DNA of 64,000 nucleotides from Arcuatula senhousia (lineage: Eukaryota; Mollusca; Bivalvia; Mytilida; Mytilidae): positions 53,813,702 to 53,877,701 of the forward strand of contig OZ020307.1 of assembly GCA_963971305.1 (NCBI GenBank), written 5' to 3'. The translations under genes and the position numbers were made by a program. The notes under the pieces were generated by a model, which made no database searches, was not told where the DNA came from, and saw nothing but the letters and a program-made list of their open reading frames with translations. This document shows, piece by piece, positions 1 to 12,679 of the stretch (positions are counted from its first letter, which is position 1; each line of letters starts with the position of its first letter).

Positions 1-189
1 TTTTTCAATCCGCAATAACCAAAACTTAGATCTCTAGTAAATTAACTGGTAAAACTATCGTGGATATCATAAAATTCTACCATGTAAGGCTTCGAAATGA
101 CAGACATGTATCATATTAATCAGAGACACCACTGTACAATCAAATATAAACGGTCGCAAATTCTCTATAAATTTAGCCCAAGATGTTAA

Positions 190-2700
190 CTGACGAACAA
201 ATAATTTAGTTTACTTAATAATTTGATCGAAACCTAATTGTAATATCCAGTACGTAGAGGAAACGGGTCGATATTTATCAAAAAGAACCTCAGAACATCT
301 GTATCGCATTCGTCGTTTTAAAAGATATACATATCTGCTGTATCAACACATATCAGAGTACAACCTCTTGAGATCATTCAAAGAGATCCAAATTTAAGCA
401 AACGAGAGTTTTGCAAGTCAAGACGGCTTGCAGATCTCGAGTGGATTAAGAAGCTACAAACGGCTTATCCTCTAGGATTTAATGATAACATCATGGGACA
501 AGGTAACATATCAGTTCTTCGAATATAAATGTCATGAATTTGGTAAGTCCTCGTAAACGGAACAATCGGTCGCATGGTAGACAAATAAATCGTTATATTA
601 GAAAGCAGCATCGTTCCAATTTTAGTATTGCTGATCTTGTTAGAATATTTAAAAACAACGGAAGGCATGATCTTTTTTTTGTAAAATATGCTCCATACCT
701 ATTTCTAAGTTAAATAAAATCAGATTAGATTGTGAAACTATATCTCATGCCAGTTTTTTATACGAAGGAGCGCATTTTTAACTATACATCCACTACAATT
801 GATGAAGAACTAGACACGAATATTCCTTTATCATGCGACTGTGCTGATTCTGACTTTAGATATGCTCCTTGTGGCCATGTTGTTACCGGCGACCTTAACA
901 TCGTCAATGATCCAGAGGTAATTAGTTTTTTTTGAAAAAGGTCCTAAATTCAGACCTTCCTCAAAAAAATAAACTGGAATTCATGTTTTGATTGTGTTGA
1001 TGCAGCTCTTCAGTCTTACTATAAGTCATGGATTAAAAGGGAACGGGCAGATGCAAAATCTTAAGACAGTTTTAAGAATAATTAAATGGCCATTATTAGA
1101 TTACGTATAACCCATTTTCAAAACTCTTTTGTAGAATTTCGACCCCATACTTACATCAACAGAATTAAGTCAAAACTACGTTTGCTAGGTTCGCGGTATG
1201 TTTTTGTTCCTGCTGATAAAGCAACTAACAATGTTGTTGTGGTATGACGGAAATATTACGTTGACGTTTTAAACAATGAAATTACAGGCTCGTGCACCTT
1301 CATCCTCGTTCAGTCTTCGGAAGCAAGTATTATCATATCATATCACAGCAACAACAGCACTGCAAGCAGCCCCTACACACAATGAATTACCCACTATATG
1401 TACTGGATACCTAAATTACACAAAAAACATATAAATCCCGTTTTATTTCTGCTTCTAGTAAATGTTCTCTGACCAATATTTCTAAAGTTCTCTCTCATGC
1501 TTTGACAACAATGAAAGAGTTTATCATACGATCCTGTAACAAAATTTTTGAAAATATTGGAGTAAATCATTTTTAGAGTGTTAAAAATTCTCTTGATGTT
1601 TTGGACAAACTTCGAGCATTTGAAAATTATTTCAAGACAGTTGACAGCAGCGATTTTTCTACTTTAAATACAAATCTTCCTCATAATCTAATTAAAAAGA
1701 AATTTGAATATTTAGTTAAATGGTGCTTTGATAAATCTAAAAGTGATTACATTTGTTCTTAAGTTTCAAAAGTATTGGGTAAATCGTTTTTTCAGTAACG
1801 AAACCCATAAAGGCTATGTTATTTGGACAGACGCAGAAATGATTACTGCACTTAACTTTCTTTTAGATAATATTTACATACGTTTCGGAAAACAAATATA
1901 TCGCCAAGTTATGAGTATTCCTATGAGAACCAATTGCGCCCACTTATAGAGGATCTTTTTTTTTATATTGTTATGAAACACAATTTATGGCCAAACTACA
2001 AAAAGACACAAAAACACCACCTTATTGAAATTTTTAACAATACTTACAGATACTTAGATCCTTGCCCTAAACGACCCCAATTTCTCTAAATTTATGAATG
2101 ATATCTATCCTAAAGAATTAACCCTTAATAAATCTAACTCGACCGGCGATAGATGTCCATTTTTGGATTTAGATTTAAGCATTTTCAAACGAAAATTGTA
2201 CACTAAAGTCTATGATAAACGTGATGACTTTTCTTTCCCAATTGTAAATTCCTTTTCTTGAAGGTGATGTACCTCTAGCTACATCTTACGGAGTGTACAT
2301 TTATCAGTTAGTGATATATGCTTGAATTTGCAGTTGTGTTTCTGATTTTAATGACAAAACCGTTTCATTACAGAAAAATTGCTAAAACAAGGTTATCGAT
2401 ACCAGAAATTAGTCAAATCTTTACTAAATTCGTTCATAAATATTGGTATTTTATTGAAAATTTAAATGTACACGTCGTTTTTTTATTGTAAAAGGAATAT
2501 CACATCCCGAATTCTATGGAAATGTAGTTTATAAGGCACGTAAATTCAAAAACAATCCTCTTGACATGGTAATTTGACTTAAAAACCTATTAAAGAAAGG
2601 ATACAAGTTAGAAGTTATAGTAAAATCTTTAAATTTGGTGTTTTTTGGTAGAAATATTGATAATTTGATAGTAACTCTAAAACATTAATCTTTTACTTTT
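190..2700 (+). pseudogene. Decayed Penelope-like retroelement with upstream GIY-YIG domain (Naiad-like order)
   Basis: Broken frames read, in order: a GIY-YIG-like piece (YVEETGRYLSKRTSEHLYRI near 250-310, then a segment near 375-520 with REFCKSR, EWIKKLQTAYPLGFND and MGQGNIS); a Cys/His linker near 810-910 (CDC, CGHVVTGD); and a reverse transcriptase (FVPADKATNNVVVV near 1205, YWIPKLHK near 1400, TNLPH near 1670, YRQVMSIPMRTNCAHL near 1900, YDKRDDF near 2215, and a C-terminal YKARKFKNNPLDM near 2525). Stops and frameshifts occur throughout, and the catalytic YIDD motif is lost (RYLD then a stop near 2050). In Penelope-like elements the nuclease is usually C-terminal; the Naiad clade, common in invertebrates, has it N-terminal. 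Order and motifs are seen directly; the clade name is inference. The boundaries are approximate. Confidence 0.8.
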
Positions 2701-3394
2701 TGACTATTGTATTGTTTCGAAGCATTACAGCGATCAAATATGTCGGTTTTTGATGATGATATAATACTAAATCATTAGTTGTTGAAGTGTTATGTTGAAT
2801 TAAGAATCGATATATTTGATTTTTTTACATCTGTCGATAAATGCTTCTTAGCTTGCTGTCAGTAACTGTGAGTATTCTCAAGGGAGTTCCTTTACGTTTC
2901 GTTGTTCTCGTATATGACTCTTGTCTCAGGTTCTCTTTGTGAATTGAACTTTTATCGATTTGATTTTTAAAGTGTGTTATTTTTTGTGCTTTGTACAAGA
3001 TAAACAATAGGGGGAAACAATCCTAAGCCAGGAATCCTTGTCAAAGCTTTTGTTTATCCTTGTCTACTATCTGTTTTTTTATGTCGAGAAATGGGTCTTT
3101 CTTTGATATTCTAGGGATTTGTTTGAATCTTATGTATTGTATTTTTAGTCTAGGGCCAATGCAAGACGGCGAGCAGTGACCTCTGGTCATGTTGAAGACT
3201 GCTGGCTGTTTTCCATTGTGATTTTTTAAATTGCCGTTACTTTAATTTTGGTTGTGTAGCGTACACTTATTCTACATCTCTTTAAGGTCTATTATGGTAT
3301 GTTCATATTATTGCTATAACAAATAAAAACGTTTTTTTTTTATAGTTTTTACCGCATTAATTTGTATATTTATATATAACTAAGGTCTTTCCCT
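2701..3394. other. Non-coding stretch with a fragment of a dispersed repeat
   Basis: No gene seen. Up to about 3000 this may be the 3' untranslated part of the upstream retroelement. Positions 3150-3290 match 18130-18290 and end in a block (GCGTACACTTATTC) that recurs in reverse orientation near 4897-4935, 7498-7520 and 54709-54745, so it is one dispersed family. Confidence 0.6.
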
Positions 3395-4225
3395 TCAACG
3401 GAAGGAAAGACCTTACTGCATTTCTTCTTCTGATTATTTTTATTAATACCATTATTATACCCCCACTTCAAAAGTTTGGGGTATATAGTGATAGGGGTGT
3501 CCGTCCTTCCGTTACACTTCAGGCCAAGTTCAGGGTACCCATCTCTTATCCGCAACTCCTCCTAAACCCCTTGATGGATTTTTATGAAACTTACACATAA
3601 TTGTTGTGACATAATGTAGATGTGCACTGACTATTTTAAAATTTGATCAGAATGGTTTTTGGGGTTTCCCATAGCAAAACATGGACTTAGCCATTCGACT
3701 ACATGGGGATACCCATCTCTTATCCGCAACTCCTCCATGGATTTTCATGAAACTTACACACAATCTTTTTGACATAATGTAGATGTGCACCTACTATTTT
3801 AAAATTTGATCAGATTGATTTTTGGGGTTTCCTATACCAAAACATGGACTTAGCCATTGACTACATGGGGGTACCCATCTCATATCCACAACTCCTCCTA
3901 AACCCCTTGATGGATTGTCATGAAACTTACACACAATCTTTGTAACATAATATAGATGTGCACCTACAATTTGAAAGTTTGATCAGAATGATTTTGAGGT
4001 TTCCCATAGCAATACATGGACTCAGCCATTTGACTATATGGGGGTGCCCATCTCTTATCTGCAACTCCTTCTAAACCCCTTGATGGATTTTCACGAAACC
4101 TACACACAATCTTTGTGACATAATTTAAATGTGCATCTCATATTCTAAATTTTATTCTATTAATTTTTGGGGGGAGTTGGGGGTATTTATTTGTGAGCTG
4201 CGGCTCACAGTTTTTCTAGTTCTTT
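3395..4225 (+). mobile_element. Pearl-like element with ~170-bp core tandem repeats
   Basis: Starts with an imperfect hairpin of the TATACCCCCAC type followed by a GTCCGTCCTTCC block. It then carries about four copies of a unit containing CCCATCTCTTATCCGCAACT and TGATGGATTTT, spaced roughly 165-175 bp, and ends with the short hairpin GAGCTGCGGCTC. The same terminal layout with other cores recurs at 25367, 35965, 48548 and 62660. Non-coding, presumably non-autonomous. Bivalve elements built of tandem cores between conserved ends are described as pearl or HINE-type; assignment is by architecture only. Confidence 0.7.
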
Positions 4226-6488
4226 CTGCCTTCAATTGACGAAAAGTGTCACAACATATCTTTCCGATACCTGGTACCATTATTTGGTCATACGGGTACT
4301 TGCCTTGACCTATATCGTGAAATCGATCTTTTTTAGTGAAGGGGTTATCTGCCCGACATTCAAAATTTTTGCTACCAGATCTCCTCAGTAACAGTAACTG
4401 ATATAAAAATTCTGAAGCGTGAAAATGGTTAATATTCGATCAACTTCCTGGTTACGCGCTTTTTACCCGAAAAGTGTCCAAACTCGTCAATTTTGTTTCT
4501 TCAAAACGGTTAGTCCTATAGACTTGGGACCTTTACCAATCATCCTAGGTGACATATGTTGCATCCAAAAATATCAAGATCAAAGGACAAATCTTAAGGT
4601 CAGAGGTCATGACACTCCTTGTCTGCAGATAAGCTCAAAAGCCATACCAAATTAAAGCAGACATGTATTGGGGAAAATTCGTCTCATTTAGAACTTTATT
4701 TGATATACATGGTCAAACACTGTACGACAAGCCATTTTTCAAGCTGTGGCTTTTAACGCGATTCGGCTAAACGGTTTTTAGCTTATAACTAGAAAACGGT
4801 TCGCGATAACCCAGTAATCATATAGTCATTTGATGCAAAAGTCGAATGGCTACTGGTAGCCATTTTCAAAATGGCTGCCTGCCATCAAATAGAAAATAAT
4901 GAGATGTGGAATAAGTGTACGCGACACAGCCAACAATTAAAAATATATTTTTTTAAAAATAATTTTTAAATCGTTAGAGATGGTAATGGACAATATATGA
5001 ACAAACAAATCGCAAGGAAAACATCTACAATTTGAGTCCAAGAAGTGTATGATTCGGTCTAACAGTTTAAAAATGGCTTCCAAAAGATGTTTCGCGAAAC
5101 AGTTTTTTTTTTGCAAATAACTTTGAAACTGTAACAGATACTATAAAAAACTTGTATACTTAAATTGTTCCTCTTATAAAAACGTACAATTCAAGTCCAA
5201 GAAGTTTATGATTCAGTAGAACGGTTTCAAAATGGCGGCCAAAACAAGTTTCGCGAAACATGTTTTTGTCAATAACTTGAAACTGTATTAGATAGTAAAT
5301 GAGTCAGTATACAAATAGCTACAATTTGAGTCCAAGGGAAAAGGTAATGGGTCAAGGTCATTTCCTAGCAAAAAGGTAACGTTTATGAAAAGTCCATAGC
5401 GATCAAAGGTATTCTTCACCAACGATACCTTCTGAGTTGGGAAGTAAGTTTCTATAACCGGAAGTGACCATCTATCCATAGCAACCGACAAAAACTCCTG
5501 AACAATATTTGACCCAAGGCCCCTTGATCTTTATTCTGGAACCTATATAATAACTATTTGCAACATTTTATTGTAAACAAAGTTAATTAAGTATTTGTAA
5601 AGGATATCATAACACTTGTTTTTGTAAATTCTAAAACGTTAGGTAAAACTCCCTCCATCGTTATTTTGCCCTTATTTATATTTATATTTAAAATTCATTT
5701 GGCTATATGAATTTTGAACATCTTTTGAATTGTGGATTTCCTTTGTTTGGGTTCTAGTGATGCTGATGAGGAATAATTTTCCGAAATGGCCATACAGCTC
5801 ATAAAAATTAATTGCAGTTGGAGTTAACATATGTTTTGTGGTCTCATGTTCATTTACTCCATATCCTTTCTTAAATTAATTACTTACAAGAGACGGGGAA
5901 AGAATTATTTTTCTGATTTTTTCCTTTCTTAAGAGCAAACTCTTCCTAAGCATTATGGAAAATTGGTTCGATACATGAAAAGGAAATTTTCTGAGATGGT
6001 AGGGGGTTACTTGTGCAATCCACTTTTAAAATGTTAAAAATGGCCACCGTTTCGAAATGGTGGCTGCTACTAAGATGGATCGCAATACCTATCTTGGTAA
6101 ATCAGGTATGCTGAATTCAACGGTGCAATTTGCATTTTGAACCGGCATCCGGTTTCAAAATAGAGGCCATTTTACTACACTCCCGCCAAGTTAAAATGTG
6201 AACTTTGTCCGATTTGAACGAAATTTGATTTCTAGGTATATTTGATATACTTATATGAATGGAATACTATCCGAGGCGTTTTTTGGCTACCTTTGTCTTG
6301 ACATCCCATTACAATCATACCTTGTTCATTCTTGCTTTAAAGTGATGAAACGCGATTCAAAATTGATTATCTATATGCATTGTATACATTTTCATTTTAA
6401 AATAAATAAAAAGATAAAATAATTAATTGATTAGACAAGTTTTGAATTGTTATTGAATCATTATTCATCAACATTTTCTACCTTTCAG
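4226..6488. other. Non-coding DNA with short degenerate tandem repeats
   Basis: No gene supported. Positions 5015-5340 hold about three diverged copies of a unit with ATTTGAGTCCAAGAAG, AAAATGGC and TTTCGCGAAAC, spaced about 130-165 bp. Positions 4897-4945 are a reverse fragment of the dispersed repeat also at 3150. The last few hundred bases before 6489 are presumably intron of the C1q-domain gene. Confidence 0.6.
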
Positions 6489-6862
6489 TTGCTGTTACTG
6501 CCTGTGTAGGCTACAGTTATACTTACAGTTGGCAGTCTAAAGTCCGCTTTAAAAGCATTAGCTCACAGTCCGGTCCGATAGACACCGATGCTCTGAACAA
6601 CGGATACTTCAAATGTACATCTGCAGGACTGTACATGGTCTCATTTACATTGGTTTCCGAAGGAAAAGCTTATTTCAGTATTTACAAAAACGACGTTCAA
6701 GTCAACTTCAACTACATCTCTAATGACGACCAATTTGACAGCGGAACATCTGTTGTGGCACTAGAGCTCAATGTAAACGACACCGTGTCAATAAGGCCAG
6801 GAATGGGTGATGTAGAGTTCGCATCTAATGGATCATGTTTGACAATTATCAAGATAGCATAA
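6489..6862 (+). CDS. Terminal exon of a C1q-domain-containing protein
   Basis: The exon follows a good acceptor (CTACCTTTCAG, AG at 6487-6488) and is open to TAA at 6860-6862. It needs one base from the previous exon, which completes the first valine codon. The ~124 residues form a nearly full C1q domain: start VAVTACVG, core GYFKCTSAGLYMVSFTLVSEG with the family's conserved G-F/G-Y aromatic pattern, then a hydrophobic strand pattern and the closing SNGSCLTIIKI. C1q-domain proteins of bivalves are usually secreted, multimeric lectin-like recognition proteins of innate immunity. Upstream exons (signal peptide, coiled coil) are not visible in the preceding 6 kb, so this is either the end of a gene with a long intron or a stranded exon. 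A dead relative lies at 22511-24730. No breaks seen; transcription cannot be judged. Confidence 0.85.
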
Positions 6863-8819
6863 TTGGTGATGATCAAGTCTTGATGCTTTATCTTGTTTTA
6901 AAATGTTATAGACTATTTCTTTTACAATATATTTCATTTTTGAGCTCAATTTGTAAACGAATTGGTCACGAATGGTTTTCAACGCATTGACTATAGTTAA
7001 TATGTTCCACAGTTGTATATATGTTAGAGTAAATTTGTGTAAATACCCGTATTTACTGACATTTAGTAAATACGTGAAATGCCTAAAAAAGGTCAGTAAA
7101 TACATGAATTTTCTAAAAATTTGAAGGGAATTAACACGTTTTTACTGTTTTTTTTCTGGAAGTTGGAAGTTTGAAGATTATAATTTTTGGGTCAAATTTG
7201 TATATAAAGTTTATACAAAAACAATGTTTTAACTTCTTTTCATTACTTTTTCACAAGATTTACATGTTTCTTGATTGTACATTTTGTTCATTACTTTTCG
7301 ATAATTAAAAGCTTTTTGGTTAACATTTCATAATGATAATACTAATATTTTATAAACAAAAGTCATAAAGTATGCTTAACAAATTTGTTTCTAATTCACT
7401 ATGTTTCATATATTTTGTAATCTTGACAATAACTCATTCATAAACCAAACAAAGCCGTCTCAAAAAGTGTAATGAAATCAAAACTTCATAATGGAAGATA
7501 TTGAGATGTGTATACGACACAACCTACAAAATAAACGAAAATTTAAAAAATCCGCAATGGAAAACAGCCAACAGCCTTCAATGCAAATGATTCCATACCA
7601 ATCCTAGAATGTCAAAGAAAGACACCCTTTTTGACGAAGACCAAACAACAGAAAGTCCACGAGTACAAACATCAGCTTTGGTAAGTTGCTCTATAATAAA
7701 GTAACATGTAGCTACATGTGGTTAGTTATTGCTTTACTCCAAAACAGCATTATCTTAGACTTATCAGGTAGATGAATATAACAGGGATGACAAAATGAAC
7801 ATGAAATGATGATGGAAATAAGGACTCAAAACCAATCCGGAGGAAAGTTTCGACTATCGTTGGAAAAATACTGGGATTGGCAGAATAAGACAATAAGAGC
7901 CTCTTCTAGGGGAGATACATCACTATGATTTGTGGTCATGTTTTTTGCATTATAACCTGAAAACACCGACACTCATTACGCTTGGGCACTCTATTCTACC
8001 ACTTTGGTTACACATACCTTTGGTCAAAGTGGCCTGACCTGATGTCAAGATTTGTGCACTCTTTTAGTGGACTGTTAGCATGCCGCATTGATCGGGTTTT
8101 GTAGATTAAAAGTAATGAAAACTAGAATGTGAACTCACTGAGGTAAGGCTCCATTCCACAAGTTAGACCTCTTCTTAATGGATGTTCAGTACCATTTTTG
8201 AAAACAAAACAGTTTCATAAAGCTTTCAATAAAACTATATTTAGTACTTTTATGAACAAGTTTGTAAAATCTAATTCAGTCCTTGATAAAAGTTATGCAT
8301 ACGCAAATAACACAATTTGATGATTTAAAGTTAAAACCACATGAAAAAAATCTCATTGACAAGTATAGGCCAGCTACCATCTTTCAAACAATTGAAGGTT
8401 TATGGTTCACACTGTTTCAAATTTGATTTCGTTTTATGTGTCTATAAGTAAAGTTGGATACTAAATTTTGTGTCATCAAACATGTCCAGTTGATACATGT
8501 AAAATGTGAAAGAAAAATCTGGAATACAGGTTTTTACTGATCACATCAGGAAATGCATGTATTTCTTTAAATTGCCCGGTAAATACACAAATTTATCTAC
8601 AGATTTTTTTACTGATTACACGAATTTTACTGTAACATATATAAAATAAGTGATCGTACTTGAATCTCTTAAGTTAATCATTGTAAATGTATAATAATAA
8701 ACTTTAATTAAACAGATTAATGACAGCCTTCATCTCATAGCATGGAAATAGAGTCAATAACCAAAGAATATTAATAAACTAGAAAATGTGTCAATGAGCC
8801 ATATGATGTCATCCCGTTC
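6863..8819. other. Non-coding; possible old inverted-repeat element 7016-8642
   Basis: No gene. About 30 bp near 7014-7045 (ATATATGTTAGAGTAAA) resemble the reverse complement of 8612-8645 (ATATATGTTACAGTAAA), and both ends carry repeated GTAAATAC blocks just inside. This fits an old MITE-like element of about 1.6 kb. Positions 7490-7600 hold a degenerate reverse fragment of the dispersed repeat seen at 3150. Confidence 0.4.
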
Positions 8820-10905
8820 TTCAACGTTCATTAAACCTCAATGTGTATTACCTTAGACCTTGCGCAAAATTCAGTTTGCAGTGACTTTATATCTAGTGAG
8901 TGGTGTATTGTTACCCAAGACTCATCTAGTAGTGAAATATCATTGAACCTAACATAAAGAATCCGAGACATTGAACTTAACCACGACCTTAACCAAAGTA
9001 ATCCATGTGTTAAATATAGGTCGCAGTGACCTTATTTTTAGTGTTTGATGTCACGTTAGCCAAGACAAATCTCGTATTGAAATACCCTTGACCTCAAACA
9101 TATATTATCCTAGTTTTGGACCTTTACCAAGAACTTTACCAAAGTCATTCATGCATAAAATAAAGGTTGCAGTGACCTAATTTCTAGTGGGTGGTGTCAC
9201 ATTACCTAAGACACATCTAGTGGTGAAATACCTTTGACCCCTAACATCTAGTGTCCATGTTAAGGACCTAAACCAAGAACTTAACGAAAGTGAAAGTCAT
9301 TCATGCGTAAAAGTTAGGTCGCAGTGACTTAATTTCTAGTGGGTGGTGTCACATTACCTAAGACACACCTAGTGTTGAAATACCATTGATCCTTAAAATC
9401 TAGTATCCAAGTTATGGAACTTAACGAAAACAAGTGTGGCCACTAAAAGTATGTGTTGCCTGCCGGCACCGTCGCTAAAATCAACTACCTAAGCTTTCAT
9501 TTCTTGATATAAACACAAAAAGTGTCAGTATACCTAATAACAGATGCCTAGTTATTATACTATTCAAGCAATCCATTGTCCACACAAGTATTACAAAAAG
9601 TTTTCTGTCTTAAAAAAAGACCTAAGTTCACAGAGTCACTGGAGTGTAAAAATGGGGTCATGGTCACATGGCATGGTGACAGTTGCGTTGTCCATAACCG
9701 CAACTGTCTGTTTACCCAATATCAGATGCCTAGCTATTATAACTTTCCAGCAATTCATCGTCCATAAAAGTCTTACAAAAATTTTTTTTCGGTCTGAAAA
9801 AGACTTAAGTTCACAGATTCACTGGAGCGTGAAAATGAGGTCAGGATCACACGGCATGGTGACAGTTGCATAGACCATAACCTGAACTGTCTGTATACTA
9901 AATATCAGATGCCTAGCTATTATACTTTTCAAGCAATTCATCGTCCACAAAAGTCTTACAAAAAAGTTTACAGCCTGAAAAAAGACCTAAGTTCACAGAG
10001 TCACTGGAGCGTGAAAATGAGGTCAGGGTCACACGACATGGTGACAGTTGCATAGACCATAACCTGAACTGTCTGTATACCAAATATCAGATGCCTAGCT
10101 ATTATACTTTTCAAGCAATTCATCGTCCACAAAAGTCTTACAAAAAAGTTTACAGCCTGAAAAAAGACCTAAGTTCACAGAGTCACTGGAGCGTGAAAAT
10201 GAGGTCAGGGTCACACGACATGGTGACAGTTGCGTAGACCATAACCTGAACTGTCTGTATACCAAATATAAGATGCCTAGCTATTATATTTTTCAAGCAA
10301 TTCATCGTCCACAAAAGTCTTACAAAAAAGTTTACAGCCTGAAAAAAGACCTAAGTTCACAGAGCCACTGGAGCGTGAAAATGGGGTCAGGGTCAAACGG
10401 CATGGTGACAGTTGCGTAGACCATAACCTGAACTATCTGTATACCAAATATCAGATGCCTAGCTATTATACTTTTCAAGCAATACATTGTCCACAAAAGT
10501 CTTACAAAAAAGTTTACGACGCCGCCGCCGTCGCCGCCGCCGCCGCCGCCGCCGGAAAGTAATACCTATGTCTCGCCTTCCGCGACTATTCGTCGCAGGC
10601 GAGACAAAAATTAACCAAAGCCATTCATGCGTAAAATAAAGGTCACAGTGACCTAATTTCTAGTGGGTGGTGTCAAGTCACCCAAGACACATCTAGTGGT
10701 AATATACCATTGGCCCAAAAATACTAAGAATCCAAGTTAAAGACATTAACCAAGAACTTAACCAGAGTCGTTCATGCTTAAAACCTCATTTCTAGAGGGT
10801 GGTGTAGCCCTATCCAAGGCCCATCTTAAGGTGAAATATAATTGACCCCCAATATCTAGTATCCGAGTAACGGACCCTTACCAAGAAGTTAGCCAAGGTG
10901 TTACG
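8820..10905 (+). repeat. Tandem array of ~148-bp units, interrupted
   Basis: Units carry GCAGTGACCTAATTTCTAGT, GGTGGTGTCA and ACCAAGAACTTAACC, with unit starts about 145-152 bp apart (GCAGTGAC near 8878, 9022, 9169, 9321, then 10645). The array breaks at about 9430 and resumes in register at about 10611, showing it was split by the element at 9431-10610. Confidence 0.8.
9431..10610 (+). mobile_element. Pearl-like element, ~182-bp core units and (GCC)n, inserted in the array
   Basis: About five and a half copies of a unit starting CAGATGCCTAGCTATTATAC, at 9541, 9723, 9906, 10087, 10269 and 10451. They are followed by a GCC-rich microsatellite (10517-10553) and a terminal block containing the imperfect inverted repeat GTCTCGCCT..AGGCGAGAC at 10570-10605. 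Reading frames through it are repeat artefacts. The same right end and core occur in reverse at 17320-17790; the same right end with an unrelated core is at 35580-35905. Confidence 0.8.
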
Positions 10906-11319
10906 GACGAAAAAAAAAAACAACCAAAAAACAATCAACGAACAGGAATATGCTGCCTTAAAATTAAGATGGCATCGGTTTTGACTAAGTGCAGCTATTG
11001 AAAACTGTGATAGGTTAAAACTTTTTCATTGAACCAAACTTCCCATTCTATATTACGATCTTACCAAAAACGTACAATAGTGCTATTAGGATACACTATC
11101 GCTAAAGAACAAAATATAGATATCACACAATTAAAAGGAAACAGATACATGTATTCTAAAACCGAGTATATGGTAAATCAAAATATACTCATACATGTAC
11201 TATTAAATTTTAAACAACAAATTCGAAGTTGAACATTTTTAATGTAAACAGACACATGCATATGCAGATTACAAATAAATATGGAGTATGGAGAAGATAA
11301 AGGTAATAACAGTATAAAG
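10906..11319. other. Non-coding stretch
   Basis: Short AT-rich sequence between the tandem array and the LINE remnant. An A-rich run lies near 10910. Nothing else recognised; part may be an unrecognisable upstream portion of the LINE. Confidence 0.5.
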
Positions 11320-12340
11320 CTGCTAAAGTTATCATACGAACCAAACTAAATGTACCCAAGGTAGCTATTTTACTTGAGTTGGGATGGGAACAGCTTTTAT
11401 AGATCGACAAAGGGTCACCTACTTTAAGCGCCTTTTAGAACTTCCAGAACACCGATTATGTAAAATGGTATTTAATGAAATGAATGAATCGAATGAATCT
11501 TTTTGGGGATATGAAAGTAAGATCTTGCAAACTATTTCCAATGTAAATAATACCAATGTCCCTATTGAAAGCCTAAATAAGAGGCACCTTACTGGTCTCA
11601 TTGGATCTTATACCAGGGAAAAACTCTTTGAAGAAGTACAATCTAAGAGTAGTCTAGATAACTATAGACAGTTCCATATTATAAAAGGAAGACAAGCGTA
11701 TCTAAATGAAGGGAATTTCCGCGAATCTCGCCTTAAACTTCTTGCACGAACGAAAACGCTGCCTATAAATGAATATCTCCATAGGATGAATATGTCACAG
11801 CATAATACTTGCGATCTATGTACTGAAAACGTAAGCGAGGACCTCTCACATGTTTTATTTGATTGTCCAATCTATGACTATATTCGTAAGGAATACTCAG
11901 AACTTTTAGAATCCAATATTGACTTCCCATATCATACTGGAGAAAACTCAACTGTCTATTTCACAGAACTGTTGCCTAATACAAAGTTACAATTTTTAAT
12001 TGGTGATATTGGATATGTTTTTAGCAATGATGTAGGACAATTTTATGATTGTTTAGGTAGAATGTTTCTAAGTGAATGTTTTAATTTAAGGTCCAAGCTT
12101 TTACAGGAAAACTGAATAGACTTTTAATTGAAAGACATTTTATCTTTGTCAATATAATATTTTAAAATTTCAATATTGTTGTTGTTGTTGTTTTATAGGC
12201 TGAAAGAATGCATTTTATGTTTATAGTGTATATTTCAACTTGTATAGAATATTTATAGACGCGCCACTTTTATACCCTGGAAGTAGGCGCCCCCACTGTA
12301 AAGGGGTAGATCTAAATAAAATATATATATATATATAACA
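11320..12340 (+). pseudogene. 5'-truncated LINE, C-terminal end of the reverse-transcriptase ORF plus 3' tail
   Basis: An open frame at 11384-12115 (243 codons) is not a whole gene. A matching upstream piece (LNVPKVAILLELGWEQL, 11350-11395) lies in another frame, so a frameshift sits near 11395. The C-terminal part has a zinc-knuckle-like pattern, CDLCTENVSEDLSHVLFDCP (Cys-x2-Cys, then His and Cys), a common C-terminal signature of non-LTR retrotransposons after the reverse-transcriptase thumb. The 3' tail runs through GTAGATCTAAATAAA and ends in (AT)n at 12316-12338, where it abuts a Penelope-like tail. 5' truncation is usual for LINEs. The clade cannot be set without the RT core. Confidence 0.75.
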
Positions 12341-12451
12341 AAACTACCGAACTTGAATGATCAATTTCATAGTCCAAAGAAAATGACAAAAACGAATCAG
12401 TCATACCGGAGAATTGGTGGATCGCAATGGTCCTGACTTGGTACAGGCATT
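12341..12451 (-). mobile_element. 3'-terminal part of a Penelope-like element (first half)
   Basis: Reverse complement matches 44380-44500, including the terminal GTTCGGTAGTTTTG and GACCATTGCGATCC. The match stops at a CATT and continues at 18880, so this and 18880-19163 are one copy split by an insertion. Confidence 0.8.
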
Positions 12452-12679
12452 TTATCCTAAGCGACATCACACGAGAAGTCACGAGATCTATCAATTTAAA
12501 TCATTCTTCGAAACGCAGTCGGCGAGGACAGTCGCTCTCCTGTCCTCTCCTTTTCGCGGTACTTTTGAGCACGTGCAAGTCGTTGCCTTGTATTACACGG
12601 TCTCGGAAATTATCCATTGCTTTTATGTAAGTATATTTTTCTTTTTATTTGCATGCTTGTGAGGACATTATGGTCCTTT

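Noticed and set aside
9544..9873. 109-codon frame
   Set aside because: Runs through tandem core repeats and repeats its own sequence; breaks in the next unit.
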